From Actinoallomurus sp963823735 (lineage in GTDB: Bacteria; Actinomycetota; Actinomycetes; Streptosporangiales; Streptosporangiaceae), in NCBI GenBank assembly GCA_963823735.1, contig CAWGMO010000003.1:310001-374000 (forward strand): a stretch of DNA of 64,000 bases, given 5' to 3'. Every line of letters begins with the position of its first letter. The first letter of the stretch is position 1. The notes beneath the pieces were generated by a model, which saw nothing but the letters and a program-made list of their open reading frames with translations, ran no database searches and was not told the origin of the DNA. The position numbers and the translations under genes were made by a program. Positions 50,149 through 58,359 of this stretch are shown here, piece after piece.

Positions 50149-51660
50149 GTGCCCACGTTGAGCGATCTGATCAAACAGCACACCGACCTCGACACCGCAG
50201 GCCTGGAGTGGATCCACGCGCTGGTGTCGGACTGGCAGCTGCTCGCGGATCTGTCCTTCGCGGACCTCGTCCTGTGGGTTCCCCTCAAGGCCGCGACCCC
50301 GCGGCGTACGCCCCACGAGGTCGACCGGTGGGTCGCGGTCGCGCAGATCCGCCCGACGACCGGCCCGACGGCCTACCCGGAGGACCTCGTCGGCAAGATC
50401 GCCTCCCACGGGCGGCGCGGCCTGGTCGACGTGGCGTGGCGTGAGGGTCGGATCTGCCGCGAGGGCGACCCCGAGTGGGGGAGCGGCATCCCGGTCCGCG
50501 AGGAGTCGATCCCGGTGCGCCGCGGGCGGGAGATCCTCGGCATCATCCAGCGCAGCACCAACCTCAGCTCGGCACGCACCCCCAGCCGCCTGGAGCTCAC
50601 CTACCTCCAGAGCGCCAGCGACCTCGCGAAGATGATCAACGAGGGGCTGTTCCCGTTCCCGGGCCAGGAGCCCAACCTCGCGCGGTCGCCGCGCGTCGGC
50701 GACGGCCTCCTGCGCGTCGACCGGGACGGCCGGGTGCTCTACGCGAGCCCCAACGCCCAGTCGGCGTACCGGCGGCTCGGGCTCCCCGCCGACCTGGCGG
50801 GCACCCATCTGGGCGACATCACCGCCCGGCTGATCATGACGCCCGTGGACGACTCACTGGCCGTCGTGGCCGGCGGGCGTGCGGCGCGCGAGACCGAGGT
50901 CGAGGCGAACGGCGCCGTCGTGCAGCTCAGGGCGATCCCGCTGATCGTCGACGGCGACCGTACGGGCGCGATCGTGCTGCTGCGCGACGTCACGGAGCTG
51001 AGGTGGCGCGACCGGGAGCTGATGACCAAGGACGCCACGATCCGTGAGATCCATCACCGGGTGAAGAACAACCTGCAGACCGTCGCGGCCCTGCTGCGGC
51101 TCCAGGCGAGGCGGCTGCGGGTTCCGGAGGGCCGTACGGCGCTGGAGGAGGCCGTACGCCGCGTGGGCTCGATCGCGATCGTGCACGAGACCCTCTCGCA
51201 CACACCCGACGAGCTGATCGACTTCGACGACATCGCCGACCGGGTGATGTCCATGTCGGGGGAGGTGTCGGCCGCGGAGACCAAGGTGCGGCCGAAGCGG
51301 ATCGGCAGCTTCGGCGTACTGGCCGCGGTGATCGCGACCCCGCTGGCCATGGTCCTCACCGAGCTGCTCCAGAACGCCCTCGAACACGGGCTGACCGACC
51401 AGTCGGGCCTGCTGGAGGTGCTGGTCACGCGGACCGAGGAGCGCCTTGGGGTGCTGGTGTCCGACAACGGTAAGGGCCTGCCGGAGGGCTTCGACGTGGA
51501 GGAGGCGGCGAGCCTGGGCCTGCAGATCGTCCGCACGTTGATCGTGGGCGAGCTGGGCGGGGTCCTGGACCTCCGCCGGCGCGAGGGCGGCGGCACCGAG
51601 GTGATGCTCGACATCCCGCTAGACGACCAGACCCACCGGGCGCGGCCGTTTCCGGGCTGA
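50149..51660 (+). CDS. pdtaS: PdtaS-like sensor histidine kinase
   Basis: A 503-residue cytosolic kinase: an N-terminal GAF-like domain, a PAS domain (about 180-290), and a HisKA_2/HATPase pair. The phosphoacceptor is His302 in REIHHRVKNNLQ. The ATP site follows with LQNALEHG (N box) and DNGKGLPEGF. PdtaS signals to the ANTAR regulator PdtaR, an RNA-binding antiterminator; pdtaR is not in the window. The gene is convergent with whiB1, with a shared hairpin between. Confidence 0.88.
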   Translation: MPTLSDLIKQHTDLDTAGLEWIHALVSDWQLLADLSFADLVLWVPLKAATPRRTPHEVDRWVAVAQIRPTTGPTAYPEDLVGKIASHGRRGLVDVAWREGRICREGDPEWGSGIPVREESIPVRRGREILGIIQRSTNLSSARTPSRLELTYLQSASDLAKMINEGLFPFPGQEPNLARSPRVGDGLLRVDRDGRVLYASPNAQSAYRRLGLPADLAGTHLGDITARLIMTPVDDSLAVVAGGRAARETEVEANGAVVQLRAIPLIVDGDRTGAIVLLRDVTELRWRDRELMTKDATIREIHHRVKNNLQTVAALLRLQARRLRVPEGRTALEEAVRRVGSIAIVHETLSHTPDELIDFDDIADRVMSMSGEVSAAETKVRPKRIGSFGVLAAVIATPLAMVLTELLQNALEHGLTDQSGLLEVLVTRTEERLGVLVSDNGKGLPEGFDVEEAASLGLQIVRTLIVGELGGVLDLRRREGGGTEVMLDIPLDDQTHRARPFPG

Positions 51661-51669
51661 GAATCACGA

Positions 51670-51701
51670 CAGCACCCGTGGATCCCCTGCCACGGGTGCT
51701 G
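51670..51701. terminator. bidirectional hairpin between pdtaS and whiB1
   Basis: A perfect 12-bp stem CAGCACCCGTGG/CCACGGGTGCTG with an 8-base loop stands between two convergent genes. Confidence 0.8.
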
Positions 51702-51761
51702 ATGCGCGAGCCTGGGGCGCGTGTCGACGCTGACGCACGCCTGCTCGCTTGAGAGTCTTCC

Positions 51762-52016
51762 TCAGGCGTGCGCGCGGGCGCGGGCCCGGGCGTTGCGGCG
51801 CTTGAGAGCGCGGCGTTCGTCCTCGCTCAGCGCACCCCACACGCCGGCGTCCTGGCCGGAGCCGAGGGCCCAGCGCAGGCAGGATTCGGTCACGGGGCAG
51901 CGACGGCAGACCTGTTTTGCCTCTTCGATCTGCAGCAGTGCGGGGCCGGTGTTGCCGATCGGGAAGAACAGCTCGGGGTCCTCGTCACGGCAGGCAGCGC
52001 GGTGGCGCCAGTCCAT
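51762..52016 (-). CDS. whiB1: WhiB1-type iron-sulfur regulator
   Basis: An 84-residue Wbl protein. Cysteines 9, 37, 40 and 46 ligate the 4Fe-4S cluster, GVWGA is the WhiB turn, and the C-terminus ALKRRNARARARA is the basic DNA-contacting tail. The start MDWRHRAACRDEDPELFFP is close to Mycobacterium WhiB1 and Streptomyces WblE. It binds the sigma-4 region of the housekeeping sigma factor. ATG at 52016 has AAGGAG eight bases upstream. A CRP-like site lies about 50 bases above. Confidence 0.93.
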   Translation of the reverse strand: MDWRHRAACRDEDPELFFPIGNTGPALLQIEEAKQVCRRCPVTESCLRWALGSGQDAGVWGALSEDERRALKRRNARARARAHA

Positions 52017-52066
52017 GCGGTCCACTCCTTAATACTTCGATCGATCGTGAAGCGATTACTCCACTT

Positions 52067-52082
52067 TGTGAACGGTTTCACG
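52067..52082. promoter_or_regulatory. CRP-like site upstream of whiB1
   Basis: TGTGA-ACGGTT-TCACG fits TGTGA-N6-TCACA with one mismatch. It is centred about 58 bases above the whiB1 ATG. A weaker half-related site, CGTGA-N6-TACTC, is at 52046-52061. In Mycobacterium tuberculosis CRP (Rv3676) controls whiB1. Confidence 0.55.
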
Positions 52083-52205
52083 ATGTTGGAAACAGCCGGG
52101 TGCTCTGCAGACTGACCCCGGGATACGTGTTCGCGGCGCTGCGGCATGACCCGACGTCCTGCGCCTCACTAAGAGATTCGCAGGGCACTCTGAGGGGCGC
52201 AAGGC

Positions 52206-52227
52206 CTTTGAGAAATTTTTCTCAAAG
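52206..52227. promoter_or_regulatory. AT-rich palindrome between whiB1 and the lipid kinase gene
   Basis: CTTTGAGAA and TTCTCAAAG form 9-base arms around ATTT. It is the most AT-rich spot nearby. It could terminate the kinase transcript (no T run beyond the stem) or bind a regulator of whiB1. Confidence 0.4.
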
Positions 52228-52278
52228 TATGGTTGTCGCATTTGTCACACATCAGAAACAGTTGGGATCGCGACGATC

Positions 52279-53208
52279 TCAGATCACCACACGCACCGCT
52301 TTCGGTACGGTACGGAACGTGACGAAGTCGCGTTGTCCCAGGTAGTCGCCGTCCACCTGAAACGCGATGGGCCTGTGGGACCGCATCGTGAACTCCGAGA
52401 GGTCGTGTACGCCGAGGATCTGGCTGCCTTTCGGGGGCTTCCGGTTGAACGGCGGGATGATTTGCGGCAGCACTCCGAGCGTCGACAGAACGTCGAATCT
52501 CCGCAGCGCGAACAGGTCGAGCCCGGTCGCGAAACTGGCCTTCGGACTCGGATCGATCGGCCAGCGTCCCGCGTACGTCCACGGGGACGTGTTGGAGACG
52601 ATCCCCATGAAGATGTGGCCCAGAGGCGGCTTTCCGGGCGCCTCCAGCGTCAGCGCCGGGCGGCGGCGGTCCGTGATCATGAAGAACTGCCGCACCGCCG
52701 TACGGACGTAGAGCGTGGAGAACGCGCGCGACCCCGCCTGGCGGAGTTCCTCGACGCGGCGCACGACCTCGGCATCCAGCCCCAGACCCGCGCAGAACGT
52801 GAAATACCGCGTGCCGGCCTGGCCGAGCCCCACCGTACGGCTGCGGCCCGCTCGGAGCGCCTCCAGGACCTGCCCGGCGGCGTCCAGGGGGTTGTTCTGC
52901 ATCCCGAGGGCGCGGGCGAAGACGTTGGCGCTCCCGGTGGGAACGACGGCGAGCGCCGGCAGGTCCGGCGACGGCCCGTCGCTGAGCAGGCCGTTCACCG
53001 CCTCGTTGACGGTGCCGTCGCCGCCCAGGGCGATGACGACGTCGTATCCGTCACTGACGGCCTGGCTCGCGAGTTCGGTGGCGTGACCACGGCGTTGCGT
53101 CTCCGCGAGCTCCAGGCGCACCTCGCCTGCGAACGCACGCATCAGCACGTCTCGCGCTCGACGCGACGTGGTCGTCGCCTTGGGATTGGCGATCAGAAGG
53201 GCACGCAC
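52279..53208 (-). CDS. diacylglycerol kinase family protein (lipid kinase)
   Basis: A protein of about 309 residues. IANPKATTTS, VVIALGGDGTVNEAVNGL and VVPTGSANVFARAL are the three DAGK catalytic-domain motifs, and GLGLDAEVVRRVE follows. It phosphorylates a lipid such as diacylglycerol or a sphingoid-type base. GTG at 53208 is chosen because TACCCT (53216-53221, minus strand) lies seven bases upstream; TTG at 53214 is the alternative. Confidence 0.88.
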   Translation of the reverse strand: MRALLIANPKATTTSRRARDVLMRAFAGEVRLELAETQRRGHATELASQAVSDGYDVVIALGGDGTVNEAVNGLLSDGPSPDLPALAVVPTGSANVFARALGMQNNPLDAAGQVLEALRAGRSRTVGLGQAGTRYFTFCAGLGLDAEVVRRVEELRQAGSRAFSTLYVRTAVRQFFMITDRRRPALTLEAPGKPPLGHIFMGIVSNTSPWTYAGRWPIDPSPKASFATGLDLFALRRFDVLSTLGVLPQIIPPFNRKPPKGSQILGVHDLSEFTMRSHRPIAFQVDGDYLGQRDFVTFRTVPKAVRVVI

Positions 53209-53290
53209 GTGCAAAAGGGTAGCTTCACCCTCTTCATGCGAAGGCGCGGCCTCGGCGACATCGAGTGTTAAGCCCGGCTAGTGTTCCGGG

Positions 53291-53668
53291 GTGTCCACAC
53301 GTCCCGCCACTCTGATCACAGCCGCGGCCGTCGAGGCCGTCGAGGGAGCCGTCGTCCTGGCGCTCGGCGTCTACGTCGGCGTCGACGCCGTCACGGGCCG
53401 GCCGCACGACATGGCGAGTGCGATCGCGCTCGCCTTCATGGCCGTTCTCGCGGGGGTGTGCCTGCTGCTCGTGGGCCGAGGCCTGTGGCAGGCGAGGCGG
53501 TGGAGCCGCGCCCCGGCGCTGCTCACCCAGATCTTCGCGGTGATCGCGGCCGTCTCGATGGTGCAGAGCAAGCGGCAGGTCCTGGGAGCGACCGTGATCG
53601 TGGTCGCCGTCATCGGAGCCGCCGCCCTGCTCAGCCCGCCGTCGACCCGGGCTCTCCTGGAGGAGTAG
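53291..53668 (+). CDS. four-helix membrane protein, unknown function
   Basis: A 125-residue protein with four hydrophobic helices (residues 7-30, 43-63, 76-92, 97-115) and a VGRGLWQARRWSRAP loop that recurs in small actinobacterial membrane proteins. The GTG start is six bases after TAGTGT at 53279-53284, so it is leaderless. It is divergent from the lipid kinase gene. Confidence 0.75.
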   Translation: MSTRPATLITAAAVEAVEGAVVLALGVYVGVDAVTGRPHDMASAIALAFMAVLAGVCLLLVGRGLWQARRWSRAPALLTQIFAVIAAVSMVQSKRQVLGATVIVVAVIGAAALLSPPSTRALLEE

Positions 53669-53687
53669 CCCGGGCCCGGATTCGTCT

Positions 53688-54485
53688 CTAGTCGTCGGCG
53701 GTGAGGCCGTCGCGGAGCTGGGCGAGTGTGCGCGCCAGCAGCCGGGACACGTGCATCTGGGAGATGCCGAGCTCCGCCGCGATCTGCGACTGCGTCATGT
53801 TCCCGAAGAACCGCAGGAGCAGGATGCGCTTCTCGCGCGCGGGCAGCTTCTCCAGCAGCGGTTTGAGCGACTCGCGGTACTCGACGCCCTCCAGGGCCTC
53901 GTCCACGATGCCGAGCGAGTCGGCGACGGCCGGTGCGTCCTCGTCGCCGGAGTCGGGGGCGTCGAGGGAGACGGTCGAGTAGGCGTTCGCCGACTCGAGA
54001 CCCTCCAGCACCTCCTCCTCGCTCATCTGCAGGTGCTGGGCCAGCTCGCTGACGGTCGGCGCACGGCCCTCACGCTGGGCGAGGTCGCTGATCGCCTTGG
54101 TCAGCGACAGCTTCAGCTCCTGGAGGCGGCGCGGAACGCGCACCGCCCAGCCCTTGTCGCGGAAGTGGCGCTTGATCTCGCCGACGATCGTGGGCGTGGC
54201 GTAGGTCGAGAACTCGACACCGCGTTCGAGGTCGAAGCGGTCGATGGACTTGATCAGCCCGATCGTCGCCACCTGCACCAGGTCGTCGAGCCACTCGCCG
54301 CGGTTGCGGAAGCGGCGCGCGAGGTACTCGACGAGCGGCAGATGCAGCTCGACGAGTTCGTCGCGGAGGCGCTGGCGCTCCGGGTCGCCCTCGGGAAGCG
54401 TCTGGATGCGCTCGAACATCCGGCGCGCCCTGGTGCGGTCGGGGACGCCGTGCTCGTTGCCCGCCATGGTCGTCTTCTCGGTCAC
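53688..54485 (-). CDS. sigF: stress-response sigma factor, SigF/SigB type
   Basis: A 265-residue group III sigma factor. Sigma-2 has FRNRGEWLDDLVQVATIGLIK and YATPTIVGEIKRHFRDKGW; sigma-3 lies near 120-160; sigma-4 has LLRFFGNMTQSQIAAELGI and SQMHVSRLLARTLAQLR. It serves general stress or differentiation and is held by the anti-sigma kinase encoded just upstream. GTG at 54485 has GAGGTG five bases before it. A tiny 17-codon frame bridges the two genes. Confidence 0.9.
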   Translation of the reverse strand: MTEKTTMAGNEHGVPDRTRARRMFERIQTLPEGDPERQRLRDELVELHLPLVEYLARRFRNRGEWLDDLVQVATIGLIKSIDRFDLERGVEFSTYATPTIVGEIKRHFRDKGWAVRVPRRLQELKLSLTKAISDLAQREGRAPTVSELAQHLQMSEEEVLEGLESANAYSTVSLDAPDSGDEDAPAVADSLGIVDEALEGVEYRESLKPLLEKLPAREKRILLLRFFGNMTQSQIAAELGISQMHVSRLLARTLAQLRDGLTADD

Positions 54486-54535
54486 TCGGTCACCTCGCCG
54501 GGCGGCGGACCATGCTGCGTCGAGTCGGTGGCCAT
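54482..54535 (-). CDS. possible 17-codon bridging ORF between the anti-sigma and sigF genes
   Basis: ATG at 54535 shares one base with the anti-sigma stop (TGATG) and reads MATDSTQHGPPPGEVTE. Its TGA at 54482-54484 overlaps the sigF GTG (GTGA). It could pass ribosomes from one gene to the next. No independent evidence of translation. Confidence 0.3.
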   Translation of the reverse strand: MATDSTQHGPPPGEVTE

Positions 54536-54954
54536 CATGTCGACTGCCCGCGTCGCTTCTGCAGGACGATGATGACCCGGTCGTCGGCGCCGACCTTCGC
54601 GTCGACGTCGCCCGCGAGCGAGCTCAGGACCGTCCACGCGAACGTGTCGCGGCTGGGCTGCTGGCCGTCGACCGTGAGGACGGACACGGCGATGCTCATC
54701 GCGTCGTCGCTCAGCTCGAACTCGCAGGTCAGGTCGGTGCCTGGCACCGCCTGGGCGAGAAGCATCGCGCAGGCCTCGTCGATGGCGATGCGCAGATCCT
54801 CGATCTCGTCGAGATTGAAGTCGAGGCGTGCCGCCAGACCTGCCGTCGCCGTGCGCAGCACGGACAGATAGGCACTGTCGGCCGGCAGCCGCACGGTGAC
54901 CACGTCGCGGACGTCAGAAAGACTGGCCGGCATGGCTGCGGTTTCCTCGGTCAC
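54535..54954 (-). CDS. rsbW: anti-sigma regulatory factor (RsbW/UsfX-like serine kinase)
   Basis: A 139-residue GHKL-fold protein. DLRIAIDEACAMLL is the N box, and the later glycine loop is weak, as in RsbW-type kinases. It would bind the downstream sigma factor and phosphorylate an anti-anti-sigma factor. The GTG start is at 54954. No anti-anti-sigma gene is nearby. Upstream is a 177-base gap. Confidence 0.85.
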   Translation of the reverse strand: MTEETAAMPASLSDVRDVVTVRLPADSAYLSVLRTATAGLAARLDFNLDEIEDLRIAIDEACAMLLAQAVPGTDLTCEFELSDDAMSIAVSVLTVDGQQPSRDTFAWTVLSSLAGDVDAKVGADDRVIIVLQKRRGQST

Positions 54955-55088
54955 GTCACTCCCTTGTTGGGGCTACCCGCTCCCTTGAAACTACCGCTTG
55001 CGCGCACCTACTCGCGCGTCCGGCACGCATGCATGTCACCTGTTCTCGACCATGACGGGCCATACGCGGGCCGGTCCGTACGCCAAGA

Positions 55089-55117
55089 GGCCGGCCCGGA
55101 TGACTCCCGGACCGGCC
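55089..55117 (-). terminator. terminator after sodN
   Basis: GGCCGGCCCGG (55089-55099) pairs with CCGGACCGGCC (55107-55117) around ATGACTC with one mismatch. It sits 15 bases past the sodN stop on the minus strand. Confidence 0.6.
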
Positions 55118-55131
55118 ACGCGGGGAACGAC

Positions 55132-55533
55132 TCAGGCGTTCTTCGTCTCCCAGAAGATCTTGCTGATCTCGTCGATCTTCGCGAGGAGATCGTCGGCCTT
55201 CGCCACGTCGACGCCGCCCTTGGTGCCACTGGCGCCGGCGAGCTTGGTCGCCTCGTTGAACAGCTGGTGCAGCTGCGGGTACTTCTCGAAGTGCGGCGGC
55301 TTGAAGTAGTCGGTCCACAGCACCCACAGGTGGTGCTTGACGAGCTCGGACCGCTGCTCCTTGATCAGCAGCGCGCGGGCGCGGAACACCGGGTCGTCGT
55401 TGCCCTCGTACTTCTCGACGATGGCCTTGACCGACTCGGCCTCGATGCGTGCCTGCGCGGGGTCGTACACGCCACAGGGCAGGTCACAGTGCGCGGAAAC
55501 CGTGTTCTTGGGGCGCAGAATTCGTGCAAGCAC
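55132..55533 (-). CDS. sodN: nickel superoxide dismutase
   Basis: A 133-residue precursor. HCDLPCGVYDP at 15-25 is the nickel hook; cleavage before His15 frees the His amino group that, with Cys16 and Cys20, binds nickel. The 14-residue pro-sequence MLARILRPKNTVSA is removed by the SodX-type protease encoded divergently 88 bases away. The remainder is a four-helix bundle of normal length. The GTG has AAGGGA upstream. Confidence 0.97.
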   Translation of the reverse strand: MLARILRPKNTVSAHCDLPCGVYDPAQARIEAESVKAIVEKYEGNDDPVFRARALLIKEQRSELVKHHLWVLWTDYFKPPHFEKYPQLHQLFNEATKLAGASGTKGGVDVAKADDLLAKIDEISKIFWETKNA

Positions 55534-55621
55534 CTGCGTGTCCCTTCCGTTGTTCGTGGATCATGCTCCGGTGTCAGACATTACTCCTGAGCCCTTACCC
55601 GAGTGAGGCGAGGTACACATC

Positions 55622-55936
55622 GTGCGGACGATGGAGGTGAGGGGCGAGTCGATGCTGCCGGCGCTGAGGCCGGGCGACTGGTTGCTCGTACGGCACGGTG
55701 CCCGCGTCGCGCCCGGCCACGTGGTGGTGGCGCGCCACCCGGCGGACGCCGACCTGCTGATCGTCAAGCGCGCCGTACGGCGCGAGACGGGCGGCTGGTG
55801 GCTGGAGAGCGACAACCAGAAGGCCGCCGGGCGCCAGGACAGCTGGGACTTCGGCGCCGTGCCCGACGACCTGATCGTGGGGCGGGTGGTCGCGCGCTAC
55901 TGGCCGAGGCCGTCGGTCTGGTTCAGGCCGAGCTGA
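55622..55936 (+). CDS. sodX: nickel SOD maturation protease (S26-like)
   Basis: A 104-residue signal-peptidase-like protein. Ser10 (GESMLPAL) and Lys49 (LIVKRAV) form the Ser/Lys dyad. No membrane segment is visible, consistent with a cytosolic protease for the NiSOD pro-sequence. The GTG at 55622 gives a somewhat short but complete catalytic core. It is divergent from sodN, and its end overlaps the CGNR regulator gene by 40 bases. Confidence 0.88.
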   Translation: MRTMEVRGESMLPALRPGDWLLVRHGARVAPGHVVVARHPADADLLIVKRAVRRETGGWWLESDNQKAAGRQDSWDFGAVPDDLIVGRVVARYWPRPSVWFRPS

Positions 55937-56442
55937 TCGACGGGCTCGCCGCGGATCGCGCACCGGTCGGAGCAGTAGTGGCGGTTGCGGTTCGCCGAGG
56001 TGTCGAAGAAGACGTTCCGGCACTCCGCGGCCTCGCAGGTCGCGAGGCGTCCGACGCCGTCCGCCGAGACCAGTACGGCGAGGCCCATGGCCGCCCCGGC
56101 GGCGTACCTGTCGGGTATCGAGCCGCTCTCGGTGATGTGCAGGTGCCAGCGGTGGCCGTCGTGCCCGGAGACCTGCGGGTGGATCGGATGCTGGATCAGC
56201 AGGGAGTTGAGGCGTTCGACGGCGTCGCACTCGTCGTCGGCGGCGACCGCCTCGAAGATCGCGCGCAGGTCGTCGCGCAGCTCGCGCATGGAGTCGAGAT
56301 CCTGCCGGCCGACGCGCCCGCTCATGTGCTGGCCGATGGTCAGGAGGTCGCGCAACCCGTCGAGATCACTCAGTCGATCGCCTTCGGGCGCGTCGGTGTT
56401 CACGAGCTGGATCGCCAGGTCGGCGTATGAGGCGAGGTCCAC
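55897..56442 (-). CDS. CGNR zinc-finger (ABATE domain) regulator
   Basis: A protein of about 181 residues. An N-terminal ABATE domain (SYADLAIQLVNTD...) is followed by the CGNR zinc finger CEAAECRNVFFDTSANRNRHYCSDRC at the C-terminal third. The family is thought to be stress-linked DNA-binding regulators. GTG at 56442 is chosen over 56448 because AGGAG lies five bases upstream. It is convergent with sodX. Confidence 0.85.
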   Translation of the reverse strand: MDLASYADLAIQLVNTDAPEGDRLSDLDGLRDLLTIGQHMSGRVGRQDLDSMRELRDDLRAIFEAVAADDECDAVERLNSLLIQHPIHPQVSGHDGHRWHLHITESGSIPDRYAAGAAMGLAVLVSADGVGRLATCEAAECRNVFFDTSANRNRHYCSDRCAIRGEPVDQLGLNQTDGLGQ

Positions 56443-56577
56443 GGGCACTCCTACCGGACCGTAAGAGGCGTTGCCCTGATTCGGCCATTACACCGCACCG
56501 GACTGTGAACAGGAAGCCTGACATGCGGGTCATCATCGATTAGATCCGCTAATGCCAGATGAAGACATGCTGTGGCA

Positions 56578-56607
56578 ACCGGGCGAGATCCTGCGATCTC
56601 GCCCGGT
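56578..56607 (-). terminator. terminator of the amino-acid ABC operon
   Basis: ACCGGGCGAGATC pairs perfectly over 13 bp with GATCTCGCCCGGT around CTGC, 22 bases beyond the ABC ATPase gene. Confidence 0.85.
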
Positions 56608-56628
56608 CGCCGAGCCGGGAGCACCGGC

Positions 56629-57411
56629 TCAGAGCACCTTCGACAGGAAGTCCTGCGTCCTTCGGTGCCGCGGGTCGGTCAGGACCTCGCGCGGGACGCC
56701 CTTCTCGACCACGGAACCCTCGTCCATGAAGACGAGCGAGTCACCCACCTCACGCGCGAAGCCCATCTCGTGGGTCACGACCACCATCGTCATGCCGTCC
56801 GCCGCGAGCTGCCGCATGACGTCCAGGACGTCGCCGACCAGCTCGGGGTCGAGCGCGCTCGTCGGCTCGTCGAACAGCATGAGCTTGGGCCGCATCGCCA
56901 GCGCCCGCGCGATGGCGACCCGCTGCTGCTGGCCGCCGGAGAGCTGCGAGGGGTAGCCGGACGCCTTGTCGGACAGGCCGACCTGCTCCAGGAGGGCCAG
57001 CGCCCGCTCGCGTACGGACGCCTTGGACTCGCCGCGTACCTGGACCGGCGCCTCCATGATGTTCTCCAGCGCCGTCATGTGCGGGAACAGGTTGAACCGC
57101 TGGAACACCATGCCGATGTCCTGGCGCTGGGCCGCGACCTCCTTCTCGCGCATCTCGTGGAGCTTGTCGCCGCGCTGGCGGTAGCCCACGAGCTGCCCGT
57201 CCACCCAGATACGACCGGAGTCGATCTTCTCCAGGTGGTTGATGCAGCGCAGGAACGTCGACTTGCCCGAGCCGGACGGGCCGATCACGCACATCACCTC
57301 GCCGGACCTCACGTCCAGGTCGATTCCGCGCAGCACGTGCAGCCGGCCGAAGTACTTGTGGATGCCCTCGGCCTTGACCATCAGGTCGCCCGAGGGGGCG
57401 GTCTCGGTCAT
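56629..57411 (-). CDS. polar amino acid ABC transporter ATP-binding protein
   Basis: A 260-residue ATPase. Walker A is GPSGSGKST, the Q-loop is GMVFQRFNLFPHMT, the signature is LSGGQQQRVAIARAL, Walker B is LMLFDEPTSALDP and the H-loop is VVVTHEMGF. It matches GlnQ/GltL-type ATPases. The end of the permease gene overlaps its ATG by four bases (ATGA). It energises import with the two binding proteins encoded upstream. Confidence 0.95.
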   Translation of the reverse strand: MTETAPSGDLMVKAEGIHKYFGRLHVLRGIDLDVRSGEVMCVIGPSGSGKSTFLRCINHLEKIDSGRIWVDGQLVGYRQRGDKLHEMREKEVAAQRQDIGMVFQRFNLFPHMTALENIMEAPVQVRGESKASVRERALALLEQVGLSDKASGYPSQLSGGQQQRVAIARALAMRPKLMLFDEPTSALDPELVGDVLDVMRQLAADGMTMVVVTHEMGFAREVGDSLVFMDEGSVVEKGVPREVLTDPRHRRTQDFLSKVL

Positions 57412-58352
57412 GAACCCCCCAGCGCGGTCGGTGGTTCGGCGTGGAACGTCGTCAGGTTGCGGCGCAGCCGCTGCAACGGCGTCGGCGGCAGGGCCCGCGA
57501 GGAGCCACGGCCGAAGTACCGCTCCAGGTAGTACTGCCCGACCGACAGGATCGAGGTGATGACGATGTACCAGACGCTGACCACGATCAGCAGCGGGATC
57601 GTCTTGTAGTTGGCGTTGAAGATGTCCTCACCGGCCTTGAGAAGCTCCGTGAAGGCCACCGTGGACGCCAGCGACGTCGTCTTCAGCATCGAGATGGTCT
57701 CGTTGCCGGTCGGCGGGATGATCACCCGCATCGCCTGCGGCAGCACGACGCGGCGCATGATCTTCAGCCGCCGCATGCCGAGGGCCTGCGACGCCTCGGT
57801 CTGCCCCTCGTCCACGGACAGGATGCCCGCCCGGACGATCTCGGACATGTACGCGGCCTCGTTCAGGCCCAGGCCCAGGATGGCCGCGACGAACGTGGTC
57901 ACCAGGCTGTTGACGTCCCAGGTGATGAACTCCGGGCCGAACGGGATGCCGATCGAGATGTCGCCGATCAGGGCCTTGATGTTGAACCAGAAGATCAGCT
58001 GGACCAGCACCGGTGTACCGCGGAAGAACCAGATGTAGAGCCACGCCGCCGACGACAGCATGGGGTTCGCCGACAGGCGCATCAGCGCGAGGACCACGCC
58101 GCCCACGATGCCGATCGCCATCGCGATGACGGTCAGTTCGAGGGTGGCGACCAGGCCCTTGAGGATGCCGCCGTCGAAGAAGTACTTCTGGAAGGTGCCC
58201 CAGTCCAGGTTCGGATTGGTGAACAGCATGTGGAGGAGCATCGCGGCGAGCACGATCACGATCGCGCCGCTCACCCACCTGCCCGGATGCCGGACCGGCA
58301 CGGCCTTGATCTGCTCAGGCCGTACCGGTTCCGGAGTGTCGGTCTCGGTCAT
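57408..58352 (-). CDS. polar amino acid ABC transporter permease
   Basis: A 314-residue HisM/GlnP-type permease with an N-terminal helix (about 30-48) before the core domain. The EAA-type loop is SQALGMRRLKIMRRVVLPQA. A single permease gene serves the operon, so it probably works as a homodimer. Seven bases separate it from the first binding-protein gene. Confidence 0.93.
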   Translation of the reverse strand: MTETDTPEPVRPEQIKAVPVRHPGRWVSGAIVIVLAAMLLHMLFTNPNLDWGTFQKYFFDGGILKGLVATLELTVIAMAIGIVGGVVLALMRLSANPMLSSAAWLYIWFFRGTPVLVQLIFWFNIKALIGDISIGIPFGPEFITWDVNSLVTTFVAAILGLGLNEAAYMSEIVRAGILSVDEGQTEASQALGMRRLKIMRRVVLPQAMRVIIPPTGNETISMLKTTSLASTVAFTELLKAGEDIFNANYKTIPLLIVVSVWYIVITSILSVGQYYLERYFGRGSSRALPPTPLQRLRRNLTTFHAEPPTALGGS

Positions 58353-58359
58353 GTGGTCG

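Noticed and set aside
54955..55131. SigF-type promoter (GTTT and GGGTA) upstream of the anti-sigma gene
   Set aside because: GTTT and GGGTA occur on the minus strand, but only about nine bases apart, too short for the usual 14-18 base spacer.
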